NCBI GenBank assembly: GCA_963796225.1
Contig: CAWCLK010000006.1
Span: 165,970-229,969, forward strand
Direction: 5' to 3'
From: CAWCLK01 sp963796225
Lineage (GTDB): Bacteria; Actinomycetota; Nitriliruptoria; Nitriliruptorales; Nitriliruptoraceae
DNA: 64,000 bases
Part shown: piece by piece, positions 36,662 through 45,656 of the stretch
How the letters are laid out: each line of letters begins with the position of its first letter
Numbering within the stretch: the first letter of the stretch is position 1
Made by a program: the position numbers and the translations under genes
Notes under the pieces: generated by a model
Databases searched by the model: none
What the model was told of the DNA's origin: nothing
The model's input: the letters and a program-made list of their open reading frames with translations, nothing else

Positions 36662-38076
36662 CCGGGCAGCTGACGGGACGGGGGCCCGGCGCCGCGCCAC
36701 GCCATCCACACGAGCGCACCAAGGACCAGCAGCCACGCCGACTGCCAGCCCCAGGTGGCGGCCGACACCTGCAGGTAGTCGGGCATCACCGCCCGTCGGG
36801 CCGCGACGAGGGGGTCGCCGACGAGCGTGAAGTCCACCACCCACGTGAGCCGCTCCCGGAGCCCGTCGACGACCAACCAGGCGTAGGTCACGATGCCGAG
36901 CGTGCCGAGCACGGCGGCGGCGACGCGCCACCCCCGGCTGGCGTGGTCGAGCCACCAGGCCAGTGCGATCCCGGCCAGCGGCAGCACGACGACCACCTGC
37001 CGTCCCGGCACCCACCAGCCCTGCATCGTCAGGGCGACGAAGGTCGCGTTGAGCCATCCCGCGGCCAGCGGCACGGCGACCAGCGCCCAGCCCGCGGGGC
37101 GCCGCCGTCCCCACACGGCCAGGGCGGGCACGGCCAGCAGCCACAGCGGTTGCCAGACGGCCAGCCCGAAGTCGCGTCCGACCAGCAGGCCGACCAGCCG
37201 GCGGGCGCGGCCCCATGGGTTCGGGTCGAAGCCCACGACCGCGAACTCACCCCGGTCCACGAAGTGGTCGGCCGCGGCGTAGACGGTCCACCCGCCGTAC
37301 CAGGCACGGTGCAGGCCGACGTAGGCCAGCCCCGAGGCGGCCAGCAGGCCGACCAGCCCCCGGGCCGCACCGCGGTGCCCGCCCCGCCACCACTGCCACG
37401 CGACGACGCCGACGAGCGCGGCCGCGACCGGGACGTACTTGACCGCCAGCCACGGCAGTGCGGTCACCAGCAGCGCCAGTCCGACGACGCGGCGGGGGCG
37501 TGGCGGGCCGGGAGCCAGCGCGACCGCGACGGAGGCAACGGTCACCAGCGCCGCCGGCAGCTCGGGGTAGACCTGGCTGCCGTACCCCGCCAGTGGCCAC
37601 GCACAGCCGATCGCCGCCACCGTGGCCCCGGCCACGCCGGGACGGACCGCGAACCGGCGCACGGCCACCCAGGTCGACAGCCCGGCCAGCAGCCCGGCGA
37701 GCAGCGCCAGGGCGACCTTGGCCCCGACCCAGCCGCCGAGGGCGACGGGGACGGCCAGCAGGGCCGGCAGCAGCGGGTCGTGCGGCGCGAGCTGTCGCCC
37801 GTCGGGCAGCACCTGCTCCTGGACGGGCAGCGTCACGGCGTGGAACGCACGCCACTCCCGCGCCTGCAGCTCGTCGGCGACGTCGAGGTCGCCGTCCTCG
37901 GCCAACGAGATCGCCGTCAGGAGGTAGTGGGGTTCGTCGGCGGTGGTCTGGGCACCATGGGTGGCGCGCACCCCCACGCCGGCGAGGGCCGCCGCGAGGG
38001 CGAGGGCCCCGGCCACGAGCACGGCGGCGGCCACGCGACCACGGGTCGCGGCCGCGACATGGACGGCGCCGCCCAC
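36574..38076 (-). CDS. GT-C fold glycosyltransferase (ArnT/mannosyltransferase-like)
   Basis: A polytopic membrane protein of about 500 residues with around 11 hydrophobic segments. The first periplasmic loop carries TTADEPHYLL, the DExxY-type catalytic motif of GT-C (GT39/GT83-like) enzymes that use polyprenyl-phosphate sugar donors. This places transfer on the outer face of the membrane. The start is uncertain: GTG 38076 is chosen as the first codon after the upstream gene's stop, GTG 38034 is possible, and the frame is open to 38220. It lies downstream of the epimerase gene on the same strand and is probably cotranscribed. Confidence 0.75.
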   Translation of the reverse strand: MGGAVHVAAATRGRVAAAVLVAGALALAAALAGVGVRATHGAQTTADEPHYLLTAISLAEDGDLDVADELQAREWRAFHAVTLPVQEQVLPDGRQLAPHDPLLPALLAVPVALGGWVGAKVALALLAGLLAGLSTWVAVRRFAVRPGVAGATVAAIGCAWPLAGYGSQVYPELPAALVTVASVAVALAPGPPRPRRVVGLALLVTALPWLAVKYVPVAAALVGVVAWQWWRGGHRGAARGLVGLLAASGLAYVGLHRAWYGGWTVYAAADHFVDRGEFAVVGFDPNPWGRARRLVGLLVGRDFGLAVWQPLWLLAVPALAVWGRRRPAGWALVAVPLAAGWLNATFVALTMQGWWVPGRQVVVVLPLAGIALAWWLDHASRGWRVAAAVLGTLGIVTYAWLVVDGLRERLTWVVDFTLVGDPLVAARRAVMPDYLQVSAATWGWQSAWLLVLGALVWMAWRGAGPPSRQLPGQPSAATSNVPVSRTASSPSAARSGSPPV

Positions 38077-38123
38077 GCCACCGTCGGTCGCGGTCGCGGG
38101 TCCGGGAGCGGCGGCGCCGGACG

Positions 38124-39052
38124 TCAGCCCGCCGCCCGCAGCCGGTGGCGGTGCGCGACCTGTCGGGCCACGAGGTCCGCCAGGTCGGTCCGGGGCCGCA
38201 CGCCGAGGACGTCCTGGCATCGCGTCGTGTCCGCGCGCGTGGCGGCGACCTCCTCGCGGGCCGCTGGCACGACCCGGACGTCCGCCGGACGACCCACGAC
38301 GTCGACCACCGCGTCGAGCAGGTCGCCCAGTCGGTGGGTGGTGCCGGTCCCCACGTTGCAGGGCCCGTCGAGGCCGCGCGACAGCGCGGCCACCGCGGCC
38401 CGCGCGACGTCACGCGCGTCCGTCACGTCCCGCCGGCGGTCCAGGGACCCGAACACGTGCACGGGGCGGCCGGCACGCACGGCCTCGATCCACCGTGCCA
38501 GGGCCATGTCGGGGCGTTGCCCCTCGCCGGCGACGGTGAACGGGCGCAGCACGCCGACGGGGCGACCGCCCAGCTGGCCGCGGCACACAGGTCCTCGACC
38601 GCTGCCTTGGAGCGCGCGTACCCGCCCCGGGGCCGGCGCGTGTCGGTCTCGCGGCAGGCGCGTGGTGCCGTCGGCGAGCCCGCCCCGCCGTACACCGACG
38701 AGGACGAGGTGACCACGAGCGGCACGTCGCGTGGCGTCGCGTCGAGCACCGCCTGGGTCGCCAGCACGTTGTCCCGCCAGCGCCAGCGCCCCGCGTCGGG
38801 ACGGTCGTCACGGACCCCCGGGCAGCCCGCGAGGTGCACGACGGCGGTGGCGTGACCGAGGACGGGGGCGGCTTCGGCGTCGAGCAGGTCCGTGCGCACG
38901 GCGGCCTCGCCGGGGTGCGGCGCCCAGGGGCGGCGGTCCAGTCCGAGGACGCGGTGGCCGTCGTCCAGCAGGGCCGCCACGACGTGCCGACCGAGGAAGC
39001 CGGCGGCACCGGTGACGACCACGCGGCCGACGTGGCGGCGGGCCTCGCGCAC
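38124..39052 (-). CDS. NAD-dependent sugar epimerase/dehydratase (SDR), frameshifted
   Basis: An extended SDR: the nucleotide-binding motif VTGAAGFLGRHV (residues 11-22), SSSSVYGG (about 112-119) and the catalytic pair YARSK (about 142-146). The frame changes near 38573, where one base appears to be missing or two added; the second half reads GVLRPFTVAGEGQRPDMALARW to a TGA at 38124. Corrected length 309 residues. The substrate is probably an NDP-sugar. The start ATG 39052 lies 86 bases inside a divergent gap that also holds an iron box. Confidence 0.8.
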
Positions 39053-39125
39053 GGGGGCCTCCTGCGGGTCGGGGCGGGCGAACGGGGTGCGCCCCGAGGT
39101 TGCGGTGGGGGCGCGGGGGGACGCT

Positions 39126-39159
39126 ACGGTACGCCAGTGTGGTTAGGCAAACCTAACCT
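39126..39159. promoter_or_regulatory. Iron box between divergent epimerase and flippase-glycosyltransferase genes
   Basis: TGTGGTTAGGCAAACCTAA (39138-39156) agrees with the IdeR/DtxR consensus TTAGGTTAGGCTAACCTAA at 16 of 19 positions. On the plus strand TAACCT (39154-39159) starts 16 bases into the box, the same register as at 35135. On the minus strand TACCGT (39131-39126) could be the -10 of the epimerase gene, placing the box in its spacer/-35 zone. One repressor could thus control both directions. Confidence 0.7.
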
Positions 39160-39207
39160 CGCGCTCGATCTCGTGATTGCTCGTCGTCTCCGCCGTCTGG
39201 ACCCGCC

Positions 39208-40842
39208 GTGCCCGTCGCCACCCCCATCCGACCCTCGCGCCGTCGCGCGACGCCCTGGTCGCTCGCCCTGGCCGGTGTCGTCACCGTGGCCGCTGCCGTG
39301 CTGGTGGTCCGGGCCGTCGACGGGGCGGCGCTGCGCGACGCGGCAGCGTCACTGGTGGCCGATCCCGCACCGGTCCTGGGCGTGCTGGCCCTGTACGCGG
39401 CCGCCTTCGTGCTGCGCGGCTGGGCCTGGCACCGGGTCGTGCCGGACGTCCCGGTGGGCCACGGCATCGCGGGCGTGCACGTCGCGCTGCTGGGCAACCA
39501 CGTCCTGCCCTTCCGGCTCGGCGAGCCCCTGCGCGTGAGCTCCGTCGTGCGCCGGGCGGGGGTCGACCCCCAGCTCGCGGTGGCCTCCACGGTCGCCCTG
39601 CGCGGTGCGGACCTGGCCGCCCTGGCCGCGCTCGCCGCCGTGCTGGGGCTCGGCGTCGTCGCCGACGTCTCCGGTGCGGGCGCCGTGGTGCTGGTCGTGC
39701 TGGCCCTCGGCCTCGCGGTGGGTGGCGGGGCGTGGCTGCGCCACCTGCAGCGCACGGGGCGGGGCCGGGTCCGCGTGCCCGGACCGCTGGTGGTGGCGGC
39801 CGTGGTCGGGGCGTGGGCCCTCGAGGCCGGGGTGGTCTGGGTCGCCGCCCGTGGGGTGGGCGTGGCCCTGACGATCCCGCAGGCGATCCTCGTGACCACG
39901 ATCACCGTGGCGGCGCAGGTGGCGGCCGTCGCCCCGGGCGGGTTCGGCACCTACGAGGCCGCCGGGACGGCGGTGCTCGTCGCGCTGGGGGTCCCGGCAG
40001 CCACGGCGCTGGCCGTGGCGCTGACGGCGCACGCGATCAAGACCGGCTACGCGCTGGTGGCCGGGGCCGTGGCCCTCGTGGTCCCGGCACCGTCGCTGCT
40101 CGGTCGGTTCCGCCTGCCGCGGCACCGCCCCGCCCGCGCCCCGTCGCCGGTTCCCGACGGCCCCGTCGTGCTGTTCCTGCCCGCGCACGACGAGGAGGCG
40201 TCGGTCGGCGACGTCGTCCGCCGCGTGCCCGCGACGGCCGGGGGGCGGGCGGTGCGGTGCCTCGTGATCGACGACGGCTCCACCGACGGCACGGCACGGG
40301 TCGCCGCGGCCGCCGGCGCCGAGGTGGTCGCCCAGCCCCGCAACCTCGGACTGGGCGCGGCCGTGCGCCGCGGGTTCGCCGAGGGCGTGGCCCGCGGGGC
40401 AGCTGTCGTGGTGTTCTGCGACGCCGACGGCGAGTACGCGCCGGAGGAGCTGGACCGGCTGGTGGCGCCCGTGCTGGCCGGCGAGGCCGACTACGTGGTG
40501 GGCTCCCGCTTCGCCGGCGAGATCCGGCACATGCGTCCGCACCGCCGCGTCGGCAACCTCGTCCTGACCGCGTGGACCCGGTGGACCGCACGCGCCCCGA
40601 TCACCGACGGGCAGTCGGGCTACCGGGCGCTGTCGCAGGAGGCCGCCCGCACCGCGGTGGTCGAGCACGACTTCAACTACGCCCAGGTCCTGACCCTGGA
40701 CCTGCTCTCCCGGGGGTTCCTGTACCGCGAGGTCCCCATCGGGTACGCGTTCCGCCAGCAGGGTCGGTCGTTCGTGCGGCTCGGCCGCTACCTCCGCCGG
40801 GTCGTGCCCGCCGTGTGGCGCGTGGTCAACCGCCCCGCGTGA
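39208..40842 (+). CDS. Fusion of UPF0104 (LPG-synthase/AglD-type) flippase-like domain and GT2 glycosyltransferase
   Basis: A 544-residue protein. Residues 15-295 contain about eight hydrophobic segments with GNHVLPFRLGEPLR and APGGFGTYEAAG, signatures of the LPG_synthase_TM/UPF0104 family. Residues 312-535 are a GT-A family 2 domain of the DPM1 type: LPAHDEEASVGDVV, VIDDGSTDGT, FCDADGEYAPEEL and TDGQSGYRAL. The GT2 part likely makes a polyprenyl-phosphate sugar that a GT-C enzyme such as the neighbour at 36574 could use. Start GTG 39208 lacks a strong ribosome binding site. Confidence 0.85.
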   Translation: MPVATPIRPSRRRATPWSLALAGVVTVAAAVLVVRAVDGAALRDAAASLVADPAPVLGVLALYAAAFVLRGWAWHRVVPDVPVGHGIAGVHVALLGNHVLPFRLGEPLRVSSVVRRAGVDPQLAVASTVALRGADLAALAALAAVLGLGVVADVSGAGAVVLVVLALGLAVGGGAWLRHLQRTGRGRVRVPGPLVVAAVVGAWALEAGVVWVAARGVGVALTIPQAILVTTITVAAQVAAVAPGGFGTYEAAGTAVLVALGVPAATALAVALTAHAIKTGYALVAGAVALVVPAPSLLGRFRLPRHRPARAPSPVPDGPVVLFLPAHDEEASVGDVVRRVPATAGGRAVRCLVIDDGSTDGTARVAAAAGAEVVAQPRNLGLGAAVRRGFAEGVARGAAVVVFCDADGEYAPEELDRLVAPVLAGEADYVVGSRFAGEIRHMRPHRRVGNLVLTAWTRWTARAPITDGQSGYRALSQEAARTAVVEHDFNYAQVLTLDLLSRGFLYREVPIGYAFRQQGRSFVRLGRYLRRVVPAVWRVVNRPA

Positions 40843-40880
40843 CCGCCGGGCGTCCACCCGGTCTGCGACCCGCCCAGCGG

Positions 40881-40886
40881 TAGGCT
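40881..40886 (+). promoter_or_regulatory. Leaderless-type -10 box (TAGGCT) for the GroES-like gene
   Basis: TAGGCT is followed by exactly seven bases and then ATG 40894, so transcription would begin at or next to the start codon. No ribosome binding site is visible, which agrees with a leaderless mRNA. Confidence 0.6.
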
Positions 40887-40893
40887 GCGCCGC

Positions 40894-41232
40894 ATGAGCG
40901 CCTCCGACGCCCCGTCCTCCCTCCGCCGCCACGTCGCCGTGCTCGGTGACCGCGTGCTGGTCGCCCCGCCCGGCGAGGGCGAACGCCAGAGCAAGGGCGG
41001 CATCCTCATCCCGGCGACGGCGAAGTCGGTCGACCGCAAGGGCATCTGGGGCGAGGCCATCGGCGTGGGCCCCCACGTCCGGCAGGTCCAGGCCCACGAC
41101 GAGGTCCTGTACCTGCCCGAGGACGCGATCGAGGTCGACGTCCAGGGCGACCACTACCTGATCGTGCGCGAGCGGGACGTCCACGCGGTGGCCTCGACGC
41201 GCCGCGAGGACGCCACGGGGCTGTACCTGTAG
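40894..41232 (+). CDS. GroES-like (Cpn10) co-chaperone domain protein
   Basis: A 112-residue protein with the Cpn10 beta-barrel pattern: VLGDRVLVAPP near residue 15, a mobile-loop-like SKGGILIPATAK, VIAVG-like AIGVGP, and YLPEDAIEVDVQGDHYLIVRE near the end. It is slightly longer than GroES (about 97 aa) and is not beside groEL, so it may be a divergent paralogue rather than the main GroES. Its stop is followed by GGGAGG, the ribosome binding site of the next gene. Confidence 0.75.
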   Translation: MSASDAPSSLRRHVAVLGDRVLVAPPGEGERQSKGGILIPATAKSVDRKGIWGEAIGVGPHVRQVQAHDEVLYLPEDAIEVDVQGDHYLIVRERDVHAVASTRREDATGLYL

Positions 41233-41243
41233 GGAGGCGAACC

Positions 41244-42097
41244 GTGCCGGGACCGAACCGACTGCGTCGCAAGCTGTCCATCGCCACGTGGTCCGCCCCC
41301 CGGGAACCGATCATCCACGGCAAGCTGACGGTGGACGCCACGGCCGCGACGGAGTGGCTCGACGCCACCCGTACGCGCACCGGCGAGAAGGTCACCCTGA
41401 CCCACCTGGTCGGCGCCGCCGTCGCCCGCGCGCTGGCGGCCGAGCCCTCCCTCAACGGCACGATCCGCTTCGGGCGCTTCGTCCCGCACGACCAGGTGAA
41501 CATCACCTTCCTGGTGTCGATGCCGGACGGCTCCGACCTGGCCAAGGCGCGCATCGACGACGTCGACCGGCGCCACCCTGCCGACGTCGCCCGCGAGCTG
41601 CGTGAACGGGTCGAACGGCTGCGCACGGGCACCGACGAGGACTGGGAGAAGTCCAAGCTCGCGATCCGGTGGCTGCCGACCTGGCTGTTGCGTCGGGTGG
41701 TGTGGCTGACGGGCTGGCTGGCCTCCTCGCTCGGTCTGGACATCCCCGCCCTCGGCGTCCAGCGGTTCGCCTTCGGCTCGGCCGTCATCACCAACGTCGG
41801 CATGTTCGGCGTCGACGAGGCGTACGTGCCGCCCACGCCGTTCGCGCGGATCCCGCTGTGGGTCCTGATCGGGGCCGTCCGCGACGTCCCGACGGCGCGG
41901 GACGGCCAGGTCGTGGTCACCCCGCAGGTCACCCTGACGGTCACCATCGACCACCGCTTCATCGACGGGTTCCAGGCCGGGACGCTGGCGGCCGAGTTCC
42001 GCCGCGTGTTCGCCGACCCACACCTGCTCGACGCCTCCCTCGACGCCTCGACGCCCCCGACGCTGCCCCCGCCCCCTCCGCGCAGGAGCCCGCATGA
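41244..42097 (+). CDS. 2-oxoacid dehydrogenase E2-like acyltransferase (catalytic domain only), frameshifted at the end
   Basis: About 284 residues matching the CoA-dependent acyltransferase catalytic domain of E2 components, without lipoyl or peripheral-subunit-binding domains. The active-site motif DHRFIDG lies near residue 233-239. Free-standing proteins of this kind occur in actinobacteria and their acyl substrate is unknown. The raw frame overruns the next gene; a missing C in the C-rich stretch at about 42065-42080 would end the gene at the TGA of ATGA 42094-42097. GTG 41244 follows GGGAGG. Confidence 0.75.
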
Positions 42098-43165
42098 GTG
42101 CCGCCGCCTCCGCCGCCGTCGGACCACCCCCCGGGATGAAGGTCCGTCTGTCCAGCAACGAGTCCGCCTGGGGGCCGTCGCCCCGTGCGGTCGAGGCCGC
42201 CCGCCAGGTCGTCGAGGAGGCGCACCTCTACCCCGACGACCAGGCGGTCGCGCTGCGCCAGGACCTGGCCGACCACGAGGGCGTGGACCTCGACCAGGTC
42301 TCGGTGGGCACGGGCTCGGCGGCCGTGCTGATGGACGTCATCGCCCAGGCGTGCGCGGGGCGCCAGGGCGAGGTGCTGGCCTTCGAACGGTCCTTCGTCG
42401 TCTACCGGCTCGCGGCCCGCAACGCCGGCGTGGCGTACGTCGAGGCGCCGACGGTCGGCCCGGCCACCACGGACCGCCCCGGGTACACGCGTGACCCGCA
42501 GGCCCTCATGGACCTGGTCACCGACGCCACCCGCGTCGTCTGCATCGACAACCCGGGCAACCCCACGGGGACGCACCTGACCGGCCCGGACCTGCAGGAC
42601 CTGGTCACGGCGCCTGCCCGAGGGCATCACCGTGATCGTCGACGAGGCCTACCACCAGTTCGCCATGGGGGAGCAGGACTACGCGACGGTCGACGAGCTG
42701 GGGCTGGTCCACCCGCGCCTGCTGGTGATGCGCACCTTCAGCAAGGCCTACGGCCTGGCCGGCATGCGCGTCGGCTACGTGGTCGGACCCGCCGAGCTCG
42801 TCGGGCCCATCGACCAGTGGCGCAGCCGCTTCAACGTCGCCTCGCCGTCCCAGGCGGCCGCCCGAGCCGCGCTGCAGGACCACGACCACCTCGAACGCAC
42901 CATCCAGGGGACCCGCGAGGGACGCGCCCGGATGCAGCAGTGGCTCGCCGAGCACGGGGTCCCGTACACCCCCAGCCTCGGCAACTTCGTCACGATCGAG
43001 CTGGACCGACCGGCCCCGGAGGTCGTCGAGGCCTTCGCCGAGCACGAGGTCGGCGTGCGGCCCCTGGCGCCCTACGGCATGGACCGGCAGATCCGCGTCA
43101 GCGTCGGCACATCCGACGAGGTCGACGCCTTCCTCGACGCCGCCGAGGACGTGCTGCAGCGCTGA
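42094..43165 (+). CDS. Histidinol-phosphate/aromatic aminotransferase-like PLP enzyme (frameshifted)
   Basis: A fold-type I aminotransferase of the HisC family, 356 residues once corrected. Motifs: LSSNESAWGPSP near the N-terminus, CIDNPGNPTG at about 150, VDEAYHQF at about 180, and the PLP-lysine motif TFSKAYGLAGMRVGY (Lys at about 215). Near 42611 an extra C (acggcgcctgcccgag) splits it; correction gives DLVTALPEGITVIVDEAY. No other histidine genes are near, so the substrate could be histidinol phosphate or an aromatic amino acid. AGGAG precedes ATG 42094. Confidence 0.85.
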
Positions 43166-43186
43166 TCCACCGGTCGCGCCCCGCCG

Positions 43187-43192
43187 TACCCT
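43187..43192 (+). promoter_or_regulatory. Leaderless-type -10 box (TACCCT)
   Basis: TACCCT is followed by eight bases and ATG 43201 of the thioredoxin-like lipoprotein gene, with no room for a ribosome binding site after the expected transcription start. Confidence 0.5.
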
Positions 43193-43200
43193 TCCGCGCC

Positions 43201-43785
43201 ATGGCCGTCCGCTCCCGCCTCCTGACGACCGCCGCGGCCCTCGCGCTGCTGGCGGCCGCCTGTGGTCCCTCGACGCTGGCCGACGTCGTCGCCGACGCGG
43301 GGGACACCCCGGCCCCGCCGGCCGACGCGCGCCTCGTCGACGTGGGCTACCCGGCGACCGCCGCGTGGATCCGCGACGCCGTGCAGGACCGGGGCCAGCC
43401 CGTGGTCGTGAAGTTCTTCGCCTCGTGGTGCGGCCCGTGCGCCGAGGAGGCCCCCGTCCTGCTCGACGCCGTCGAGGCCCACCCCGAGGTCACCTGGCTC
43501 GGCGTCGACCACCAGGACCGCCGCGACGCGGCCGAGGCCTGGGTCGACGAGCACGGCCTCGACCAGATCCCGACGGTCTTCGACGTGGAGGGTGAGGTGG
43601 CCCGCGCCTTCGGGGCGCGTGGCATGCCGTCGGTGTCCTTCATCGACGACGAGGGCCGGCTGCTGGCCACCCACACCGGTCCGATCGACCCCGACCTGCT
43701 GGAGGCGTGGGTCGACCACCTCGCCCACGACGGGCCGCGGCCCTCCGACCGTCCCGATTCCCCGTCGACGGACACGCCGGGATGA
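43201..43785 (+). CDS. Thioredoxin-fold lipoprotein (TlpA/ResA-like)
   Basis: A 194-residue exported protein: signal peptide with lipobox LAAAC (Cys about residue 21), then a TlpA/ResA-type thioredoxin domain with active site FFASWCGPCAEEAP (CxxC about residues 81-84) and the cis-Pro region GMPSVSFID. It probably reduces extracytoplasmic disulfides, for example in cytochrome c or copper protein maturation. The ATGA overlap couples it to the hydrolase gene. Confidence 0.88.
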   Translation: MAVRSRLLTTAAALALLAAACGPSTLADVVADAGDTPAPPADARLVDVGYPATAAWIRDAVQDRGQPVVVKFFASWCGPCAEEAPVLLDAVEAHPEVTWLGVDHQDRRDAAEAWVDEHGLDQIPTVFDVEGEVARAFGARGMPSVSFIDDEGRLLATHTGPIDPDLLEAWVDHLAHDGPRPSDRPDSPSTDTPG

Positions 43786-44588
43786 CGCCGACCGAGCACG
43801 ACGTCACCGGGCCGGATGGCGTGCGCCTCCACGTGGCCGAGGTGGGGGCCGCGGAGCGCCCCGCCGTCCTGCTGCTGCACGGCGTCGGCTCGTCGGGGCC
43901 TTCCTGCTCGAAGCGTTCGCCGCCCCGCTGCTGGCCGCCGGCTGGCGCCTGCTCGCGGCCGACCTGCGGGGCCACGGTCGGTCGACCGCCCTGCCCACCG
44001 TCGCGGACCACGCCTTCGACCGGCACGTCACCGACCTCGCGGCACTGGTGGACCGCTTCGCCCCGACGGTGATCGGGGGCGTGTCCCTCGGCGGGCAGGC
44101 CGCGGTCGGGGCGGCCGCCGCGCAGGTGCCCTGCGACGCCGTGCTCGCGTGCCTGCCCGCGTGGTCGGGGCGGGCCGTGCCGGGCGAGGGGCCCCACGCC
44201 GCGGTGGCGGCCGAGGTCGCCAGCGTGGGTGTGGCCGGGATGCTCGCCCGCTTCCGCGCGGACACCACCATGGTCCCGTGGCTGCGCGAGGTGCTGCTGC
44301 GGGACTGGGCCGCGCACGACCCCGCCTCGCTGGCCGCGGCCCTGACCGCCCTCGACGGCGGCCAGGCGCCGACCGGCACGGAGCTCGCCGACCTCCCGGT
44401 CCCCCTGGCCGTCGTCGGCTGGCCCGACGACCCCGGCCACCCCCTCGCCGGTCGCCGAGGACTGGGCTGCCACCGCCCCGCGGGCGACGCTGCGCACCAC
44501 CACCCTCGACGCCATGCAGGCCGACCGCACCGCCATGGGCCGCGCCGCCGTCGCCGCGCTGACCGACCTCGGGATCACCCCACCTTGA
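43782..44588 (+). CDS. Alpha/beta hydrolase (two frame changes)
   Basis: An alpha/beta-hydrolase of 268 residues. The oxyanion-hole segment LLLHGVGSSG is near residue 28-37, the nucleophile elbow GVSLGG near 92-97. Near 43898 a G is missing (tcgtcggggccttc; five Gs expected), shifting the frame to FLLEAFAAPLLAAGW; near 44452 an extra G (ctcgccggtcgcc) restores it, ending VAALTDLGITPP at TGA 44586-44588. The substrate is unknown. Confidence 0.75.
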
Positions 44589-44672
44589 CCCCGCCGCCCA
44601 ACCGCCGTGCGCCGCTCATGCACCGCCCAGCAGTGCGTACCCACCTCAGCCCCGGACCCAGCACCCGAGCGT

Positions 44673-44739
44673 GACCTCAGCAGCTGAAGGGGTCGTCGCG
44701 ACGACCCCTGCGGGACCTCAGCAGCTGAAGGGGTCGTCG
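44673..44739. repeat. 26-bp direct repeat duplicating the end of the HMG-CoA lyase gene, around a perfect palindrome
   Basis: A 26-base sequence occurs identically at 44673-44698 and 44714-44739. The second copy is the true 3' end of the lyase gene (codons for DDPFSC and stop); the first is an extra copy beyond the stop. Between them, GGGGTCGTCGCGACGACCCC (44689-44708) is a perfect 20-base palindrome that could act as a bidirectional terminator between convergent genes. Confidence 0.75.
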
Positions 44740-45656
44740 GGGCGGTCGCCGCGCTTGGCGAGGATGGCCTGGGCGGCGCGGGAGACGGGGGGACGGCCGA
44801 GCTGCTCGGCCATCCAGGCCGAGGTGTCCACGAGGGCGGTGAGGTCCACGCCGGTGGTGACCCCGGACCGCTCCAGCGCCCACACGAGGTCCTCGGTGGC
44901 GAGGTTGCCCTTGGCGCCCGGGGCGTAGGGGCAGCCGCCGAGCCCGCCCGCGGAGGCGTCGGCCACGGTGACGCCGGCCTCGAAGGCCGCCAGCGTGTTG
45001 GCCAGCCCCTGCCCGTAGGTGTCGTGCATGTGGACGGCGAGCCGGTCCAGGCCGGTGCGGGGCGCGAGGTGGTCCAGGAGGTCCTGGACCTGTCCGGCCG
45101 TGCCCACGCCGATGGTGTCGCCCAGTGAGACCTCGGCGCAGCCGAGCTCCAGCAGGGCCTCGGTGACCCGCGCCACGTCGTCGTGGGGGACGGCGCCCTG
45201 GAACGGGCAGCCGAGCACGGTGGACACGTAGCCGCGGACGCGCAGCCCGGCGTCGGTGGCGCGGTGGACGACCGGGGCGAACATCTCCAACGACTCGTCG
45301 ATGGTGCGGTTGAGGTTGCGTTGCGAGAACGCCTCGGACGCGGCGCCGAAGACCGCGACCTCGTCCACGCCGGCCTCCAGCGCACGGTCCAGGCCGGTCT
45401 CGTTCGGCACCAGCACCGGGTAGCGCACGCCCTCGACCGGGGTGATGCCGGCCAGCACGTCGGCCGCGTCCGCGAGCTGGGGGACCCACGTCGGGTGCAC
45501 GAAGGAGGTGGCCTCGACCACGGGCAGCCCCGCGGCGGCCAGCCGGTCGATGAACCCGACCTTGACGTCGGTGGGCACCACGCCGGGTTCGTTCTGCAGC
45601 CCGTCGCGCGGGCCGACCTCGACGATCGTCACGGCGTCGGGCAGCGTCATGGTCAT
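44718..45656 (-). CDS. Hydroxymethylglutaryl-CoA lyase
   Basis: A 312-residue TIM-barrel lyase that cleaves HMG-CoA to acetoacetate and acetyl-CoA, the last step of leucine breakdown. Substrate/metal motifs: VGPRDGLQNE (residues 14-23), ATSFVHP, HMHDTYGQG (metal His pair) and the signature GLGGCPYAPGAKGN with the active-site Cys. It overlaps the carboxylase gene by ATGA and ends in DDPFSC, which is repeated just beyond the stop. Confidence 0.93.
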   Translation of the reverse strand: MTMTLPDAVTIVEVGPRDGLQNEPGVVPTDVKVGFIDRLAAAGLPVVEATSFVHPTWVPQLADAADVLAGITPVEGVRYPVLVPNETGLDRALEAGVDEVAVFGAASEAFSQRNLNRTIDESLEMFAPVVHRATDAGLRVRGYVSTVLGCPFQGAVPHDDVARVTEALLELGCAEVSLGDTIGVGTAGQVQDLLDHLAPRTGLDRLAVHMHDTYGQGLANTLAAFEAGVTVADASAGGLGGCPYAPGAKGNLATEDLVWALERSGVTTGVDLTALVDTSAWMAEQLGRPPVSRAAQAILAKRGDRPDDPFSC

